From contig NZ_JAIELN010000015.1 of NCBI RefSeq assembly GCF_019753045.1, forward strand, positions 1 through 37,119: 37,119 nt of DNA, read 5' to 3'. Source of the DNA: Hyphomicrobium sp. (GTDB lineage: Bacteria; Pseudomonadota; Alphaproteobacteria; Rhizobiales; Hyphomicrobiaceae). Positions 30,972 to 37,119 of the stretch are shown here, in pieces; positions within the stretch are counted from its first letter, which is position 1; each line of letters opens with the position of its first letter. Below the pieces are notes generated by a model. It was not told the DNA's origin. It saw only the letters and a program-made list of their open reading frames with translations, and made no database searches. A program made the translations under genes and the position numbers.

Positions 30972-33900
30972 ATGGCTCAAACCCTCACCAGCCGTAAACG
31001 CCTCCGGAAGCAATTTGGACACCTCGGAGAAATCGCGAGAATGCCGAACCTCATCGAGGTTCAGAAAGCATCCTACGACGACTTCTTGATGGTCAAGGAA
31101 CCTCCGGGCGGCAGGCTGGACGATTTCGGACTGCAGTCGGTTTTCAAGAGCGTGTTTCCGATCTCCGACTTCGCCGGCAAGTCGACGCTGGAGTTCGTGA
31201 GCTACGAGTTCGAACCGCCGAAATTTGACGTCGACGAGTGCATGCAGCGCGATATGACATTCGCAGCGCCGCTCAAGGTCAAGCTGCGCCTGATCGTGTT
31301 CGACGTGAACGAAGAGACCGGCTCGAAGTCGATCAAGGACGTCAAGGAGCAGGACGTCTACATGGGCGACATGCCCTTGATGACGTTGAACGGCACCTTC
31401 ATCATCAACGGCACCGAACGCGTCATCGTCTCGCAGATGCACCGTTCGCCGGGCGTCTTCTTCGACCACGATCGCGGCAAGACCCACTCGTCGGGCAAGC
31501 TGTTGTTCGCAGCTCGCATCATTCCCTACCGCGGCTCGTGGCTCGATTTCGAGTTCGACGCGAAGGACAACGTCTATGTCCGTATCGATCGCCGGCGCAA
31601 GCTGCCGGTGACGACGATGCTGTATGCGCTCGGCCTCGACGACGAGGAAATCCTCGCGCACTTCTACAAGCACATCCCGATCAAGGAATCGAAGCGCGGC
31701 TGGAAAATGCCGTACCTCGCCGAGAAGTTCCGCGGCGTGACTCCGCAGTCGGATATCGCAGACGCCAAGACGGGCGAAGTCATCGCGCGTGCGGGCGAGA
31801 AGATCACTGCGCGTCGCTCGCGTGAAATCGCCGAGAGCGGCGTCAAGGAAATCCTGATCTCTGCCGAAGATCTCTCCGGCCGCTTCATCGCCGAAGACAT
31901 CGTCGATCTCGAGACGGGCAAGATCTTCGCCGAAGCCGGCGACGAGCTCGATGCCGAGCTCCTGGCCGAGCTCAAGGAGCAGAAGGTCAAGGAATTCCAC
32001 ATCCTCGACATCGACTACGTCAATACCGGCGCGTTCATCCGCAACACGCTGAACATCGACAAGAACGCCAATCAGCAGGAAGCGCTGATGGACATCTACC
32101 GGGTTATGCGCCCGGGCGAGCCGCCGACCATCGAAGCGGCAACCGCGCTGTTCCAAGGCCTGTTCTTCGATCCCGAGCGGTTCGATCTCTCGGCCGTCGG
32201 CCGCGTGAAGATGAACATGCGTCTTGAACTCGACGCGCCCGACACGATGCGCGTGCTCCGCAGGGAAGATATCCTCGCGGTCGTGAAGACGCTTGTCGAT
32301 CTGCGCGACGGCAAGGGCGAGATCGACGACATCGACCATCTCGGCAACCGCCGCGTTCGCTCTGTCGGCGAGCTGATGGAGAACCAGTATCGCGTTGGTC
32401 TGCTTCGCATGGAGCGCGCCATCAAGGAGCGCATGTCGTCGGTCGATATCGACACCGTCATGCCGCAGGACTTGATCAACGCCAAGCCGGCGGCCGCTGC
32501 AGTGCGCGAGTTCTTCGGATCCTCGCAGCTTTCGCAGTTCATGGACCAGACGAACCCGCTCTCCGAGATCACCCACAAGCGCCGTCTTTCGGCACTTGGA
32601 CCGGGCGGCTTGACGCGCGAGCGTGCGGGCTTCGAAGTCCGCGACGTGCATCCGACGCACTATGGCCGTATCTGCCCGATTGAGACGCCGGAAGGCCCGA
32701 ACATCGGTCTGATCAACTCGCTCGCGACCTTCGCGCGCGTCAACAAGTACGGCTTCATCGAGAGCCCGTATCGCAAGGTCGTCAACGGGCGCGTGACCGA
32801 CGAGGTCGCCTACCTCTCGGCCATGGAAGAGATGCGCCATCACGTGGCGCAGGCCAACGCCGTGATCGACGCCAAGGGCAAGATGACGGAAGATCTCGTC
32901 ACCGTCCGCCACAACGGCGACGTGATGCTCGTGCCGACGGATAAGGTCGACTACATCGACGTTTCGCCGAAGCAGCTCGTGTCGGTCGCGGCCGCGCTCA
33001 TTCCGTTCCTCGAGAACGATGACGCGAACCGCGCTCTGATGGGCTCGAACATGCAGCGTCAGGCCGTTCCTCTGATCAAGGCGGAAGCGCCGCTGGTCGG
33101 AACCGGCATGGAAGAGCGCGTTGCGCAGGACTCAGGTGCTGCGATCGCGGCGCGCCGGACCGGCATCGTCGATCAGGTCGATGCAACCCGTATCGTCGTT
33201 CGCGCAACGGAAGAGCAGGACCCCTCGAAGCCGGGCGTCGACATCTATCGTCTTCGCAAGTTCCAGCGTTCGAACCAGAATACCTGTATCAACCAGCGGC
33301 CGCTGATCAACGTCGGCGACATCGTGAAGGCCGGCGACATCATCGCGGACGGTCCGTCGACCGAGCTCGGCGAGCTCGCGCTCGGCAAGAACGTGCTCGT
33401 CGCGTTCATGCCGTGGATGGGCTACAACTTCGAAGACTCGATTTTGATGAACGAGCGCGTCGTCTCTGAAGACGTGTTCACCTCGATCCACATCGAGGAA
33501 TTCGAGGTCATGGCGCGAGACACGAAACTCGGGCCTGAGGAAATCACGCGCGATATTCCGAACGTCTCGGAAGAAGCGCTGAAGAACCTCGACGAAGCCG
33601 GCATCGTCTACATCGGCGCCGAAGTCCACCCGGGCGACATCCTCGTCGGCAAGATCACGCCGAAGGGCGAAAGCCCGATGACGCCGGAAGAGAAGCTCCT
33701 CCGCGCCATCTTCGGTGAGAAGGCGTCCGACGTGCGCGATACCTCGCTCCGTCTGCCGCCGGGCGTTTCGGGAACGATCGTCGAAGTCCGCGTCTTCAAC
33801 CGTCACGGCGTCGAGAAAGACGAACGTGCGATGGCGATCGAGCGCGAGGAGATCGAGCGGCTCGCGAAGGACCGCGACGACGAATTGCAGATCCTCGACC

Positions 33901-35129
33901 GTAACGTCTACGCGCGCCTCAAAGACGCGCTGATGGGCAAGGAAGTCGCCAAGGGTCCGAAGAATGCTCGCAAGGGCACCGTGATCGACACCGCGATCCT
34001 CGACGATATCCCCCGCAGCCAGTGGTGGGAAATCGGGCTCGCGAACGAGAAGGCGCAGGCCGAAGTCGAAGCGATCCAGAAGCAGTACGAAGACGCCAAG
34101 AAGGGCTTGGGTCTGCGTTTTGCCGACAAGGTCGACAAGCTTCAGCGTGGTGACGAGCTGCCGCCGGGCGTGATGAAGATGGTCAAGGTCTTCGTCGCCG
34201 TGAAGCGCAAGATCCAGCCGGGCGATAAGATGGCCGGCCGTCACGGCAACAAGGGCGTCGTCTCGATGATCGTCCCGTCGGAAGACATGCCGTTCCTCGA
34301 GGACGGTACGCCTGTCGACGTCGTTCTGAACCCGCTCGGCGTGCCTTCTCGCATGAACGTCGGACAGATTCTCGAAACGCATCTTGGCTGGGCGTGCCGC
34401 GGTCTTGGCCGCATGATCGATGACGCAATTCATCAGTTCCACGAGAGTGGGCAGGCGAAGGCGCTTCGCGATCAGATGACGAAGGTTTACGGCGCTGAAG
34501 TGATCAAGCCGTCCATCAAGGACGAGGAGCTCGTCAGCATCTCGGAGAACCTCAAGACCGGTGTTCCGATCGCGACACCCGTGTTCGACGGCGCACGCGA
34601 GAAGGACATCGTCGAGATGTTGCAGCTTGCGGGCTTCGATACCTCGGGCCAGTCGACGCTGTTCGACGGGCGCACCGGCGAACCTTTCGATCGCAAAGTC
34701 ACGGTTGGCTACAAGTACGTCTTGAAGCTGCATCATCTTGTCGACGACAAGATTCACGCTCGCTCGATCGGTCCGTACTCGCTCGTCACCCAGCAGCCGC
34801 TGGGCGGTAAGGCGCAGTTCGGCGGACAGCGTTTCGGCGAAATGGAGGTCTGGGCACTCGAAGCTTACGGTGCCGCCTACACGCTTCAGGAAATGCTCAC
34901 CGTCAAATCGGACGACGTGGCGGGCCGAACCAAGGTCTACGAGGCGATCGTCAGGGGTGACGACGCATTCGAGGCTGGCGTTCCGGAAAGCTTCAACGTG
35001 CTCGTCAAGGAAATGCGCGCTCTCGGCCTCAACGTCGAGCTCGTCAACAGCGAAGCGCCTCCGATGATCGAAGCCGAAGTCGCGCCTGAGGAGCCACCTC
35101 AGGCCCAGCTGCCGCCGGCGGCCGAATAA
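30972..35129 (+). CDS. rpoB: RNA polymerase beta subunit
   Basis: 1385 residues, the usual length in this order; AAGGGA upstream of ATG 30972. Start [42 protein letters not shown], the rifampicin region [35 protein letters not shown], the catalytic-cleft [12 protein letters not shown] and the C-terminal [23 protein letters not shown] are all present. The rifampicin pocket looks wild type apart from Thr in place of the Asn found in E. coli (DQNNP). Complete, with an acidic/Pro-rich tail. Confidence 0.99.
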   Translation: MAQTLTSRKRLRKQFGHLGEIARMPNLIEVQKASYDDFLMVKEPPGGRLDDFGLQSVFKSVFPISDFAGKSTLEFVSYEFEPPKFDVDECMQRDMTFAAPLKVKLRLIVFDVNEETGSKSIKDVKEQDVYMGDMPLMTLNGTFIINGTERVIVSQMHRSPGVFFDHDRGKTHSSGKLLFAARIIPYRGSWLDFEFDAKDNVYVRIDRRRKLPVTTMLYALGLDDEEILAHFYKHIPIKESKRGWKMPYLAEKFRGVTPQSDIADAKTGEVIARAGEKITARRSREIAESGVKEILISAEDLSGRFIAEDIVDLETGKIFAEAGDELDAELLAELKEQKVKEFHILDIDYVNTGAFIRNTLNIDKNANQQEALMDIYRVMRPGEPPTIEAATALFQGLFFDPERFDLSAVGRVKMNMRLELDAPDTMRVLRREDILAVVKTLVDLRDGKGEIDDIDHLGNRRVRSVGELMENQYRVGLLRMERAIKERMSSVDIDTVMPQDLINAKPAAAAVREFFGSSQLSQFMDQTNPLSEITHKRRLSALGPGGLTRERAGFEVRDVHPTHYGRICPIETPEGPNIGLINSLATFARVNKYGFIESPYRKVVNGRVTDEVAYLSAMEEMRHHVAQANAVIDAKGKMTEDLVTVRHNGDVMLVPTDKVDYIDVSPKQLVSVAAALIPFLENDDANRALMGSNMQRQAVPLIKAEAPLVGTGMEERVAQDSGAAIAARRTGIVDQVDATRIVVRATEEQDPSKPGVDIYRLRKFQRSNQNTCINQRPLINVGDIVKAGDIIADGPSTELGELALGKNVLVAFMPWMGYNFEDSILMNERVVSEDVFTSIHIEEFEVMARDTKLGPEEITRDIPNVSEEALKNLDEAGIVYIGAEVHPGDILVGKITPKGESPMTPEEKLLRAIFGEKASDVRDTSLRLPPGVSGTIVEVRVFNRHGVEKDERAMAIEREEIERLAKDRDDELQILDRNVYARLKDALMGKEVAKGPKNARKGTVIDTAILDDIPRSQWWEIGLANEKAQAEVEAIQKQYEDAKKGLGLRFADKVDKLQRGDELPPGVMKMVKVFVAVKRKIQPGDKMAGRHGNKGVVSMIVPSEDMPFLEDGTPVDVVLNPLGVPSRMNVGQILETHLGWACRGLGRMIDDAIHQFHESGQAKALRDQMTKVYGAEVIKPSIKDEELVSISENLKTGVPIATPVFDGAREKDIVEMLQLAGFDTSGQSTLFDGRTGEPFDRKVTVGYKYVLKLHHLVDDKIHARSIGPYSLVTQQPLGGKAQFGGQRFGEMEVWALEAYGAAYTLQEMLTVKSDDVAGRTKVYEAIVRGDDAFEAGVPESFNVLVKEMRALGLNVELVNSEAPPMIEAEVAPEEPPQAQLPPAAE

Positions 35130-37119
<1,990 letters not shown>

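Noticed and set aside
30858-32912. 684-codon open frame on the minus strand within rpoB
   Set aside because: It is antisense to the conserved rpoB frame and arises from its codon bias; the translation shows no family features. The same holds for the long minus-strand frames at 33132-34757 and 35337-36974.

Overview
The window looks like a chromosomal segment of an alphaproteobacterium of the order Hyphomicrobiales (Rhizobiales), possibly Hyphomicrobium-like. The order is suggested by rplM-rpsI next to a type-2 argC, the tRNA-Trp-secE-nusG-rplK-rplA-rplJ-rplL-rpoB-rpoC order, an NdvA/ChvA-type glucan ABC exporter, a 1385-residue RpoB, and TTGACA / CTATAx-like promoters. The genus is inference only.

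Layout. 1-3871: 3' part of ctaA (heme A synthase), then a leftward group rplM-rpsI-terC-argC. 4045-9600: two different IS1595-type transposons lying head to tail in one target site. Their ends can be set to the base: three copies of an 8-bp target repeat (AAGGGTCA / AAAGGTCA / AAAGGTCA) separate them. Element 1 (4053-6568) carries a small basic protein and a PD-(D/E)XK nuclease-like protein. Element 2 (6577-9592) carries a proteasome/HslV-like Ntn-hydrolase candidate, a homologous small basic protein and a KilA-N protein. In both, the transposase promoter appears to start in the right inverted repeat, and a hairpin would hide the Shine-Dalgarno sequence only on transcripts that enter from outside.

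9800-13039: a secreted protein of unknown function, a translationally coupled set (ECHDC3-like crotonase lacking both catalytic glutamates, VOC protein, CoA-binding protein), and GTP cyclohydrolase II. 13050-19638: an NdvA-like exporter, a stand-alone RibD reductase domain, cytochrome b561, and a tightly overlapping leftward operon (MDR dehydrogenase, atypical 6-pyruvoyl-tetrahydropterin-synthase homolog, GT4 glycosyltransferase, SAM methyltransferase). With RibA and the RibD domain this suggests a pathway from GTP to a modified, possibly glycosylated and methylated, pterin or pyrimidine compound; that pathway is inference. 19658-23291: OpgH/MdoH glucosyltransferase, an FkbM methyltransferase and an exported unknown protein, perhaps linked to periplasmic glucans. 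23301-26879: HAD phosphatase, a PAS-GGDEF-EAL cyclic-di-GMP enzyme, and a YbjQ protein.

26981-37119: the conserved translation/transcription block, tRNA-Trp(CCA), secE, nusG, rplKAJL, rpoB and the 5' two-fifths or so of rpoC, with structured leaders before rplJ and rpoB and strong hairpins in the rplL-rpoB and rpoB-rpoC gaps. The best candidates for something undescribed are the cargo of the two transposons with its shared small protein, the hairpin logic of the transposase genes, and the pterin-like gene cluster.
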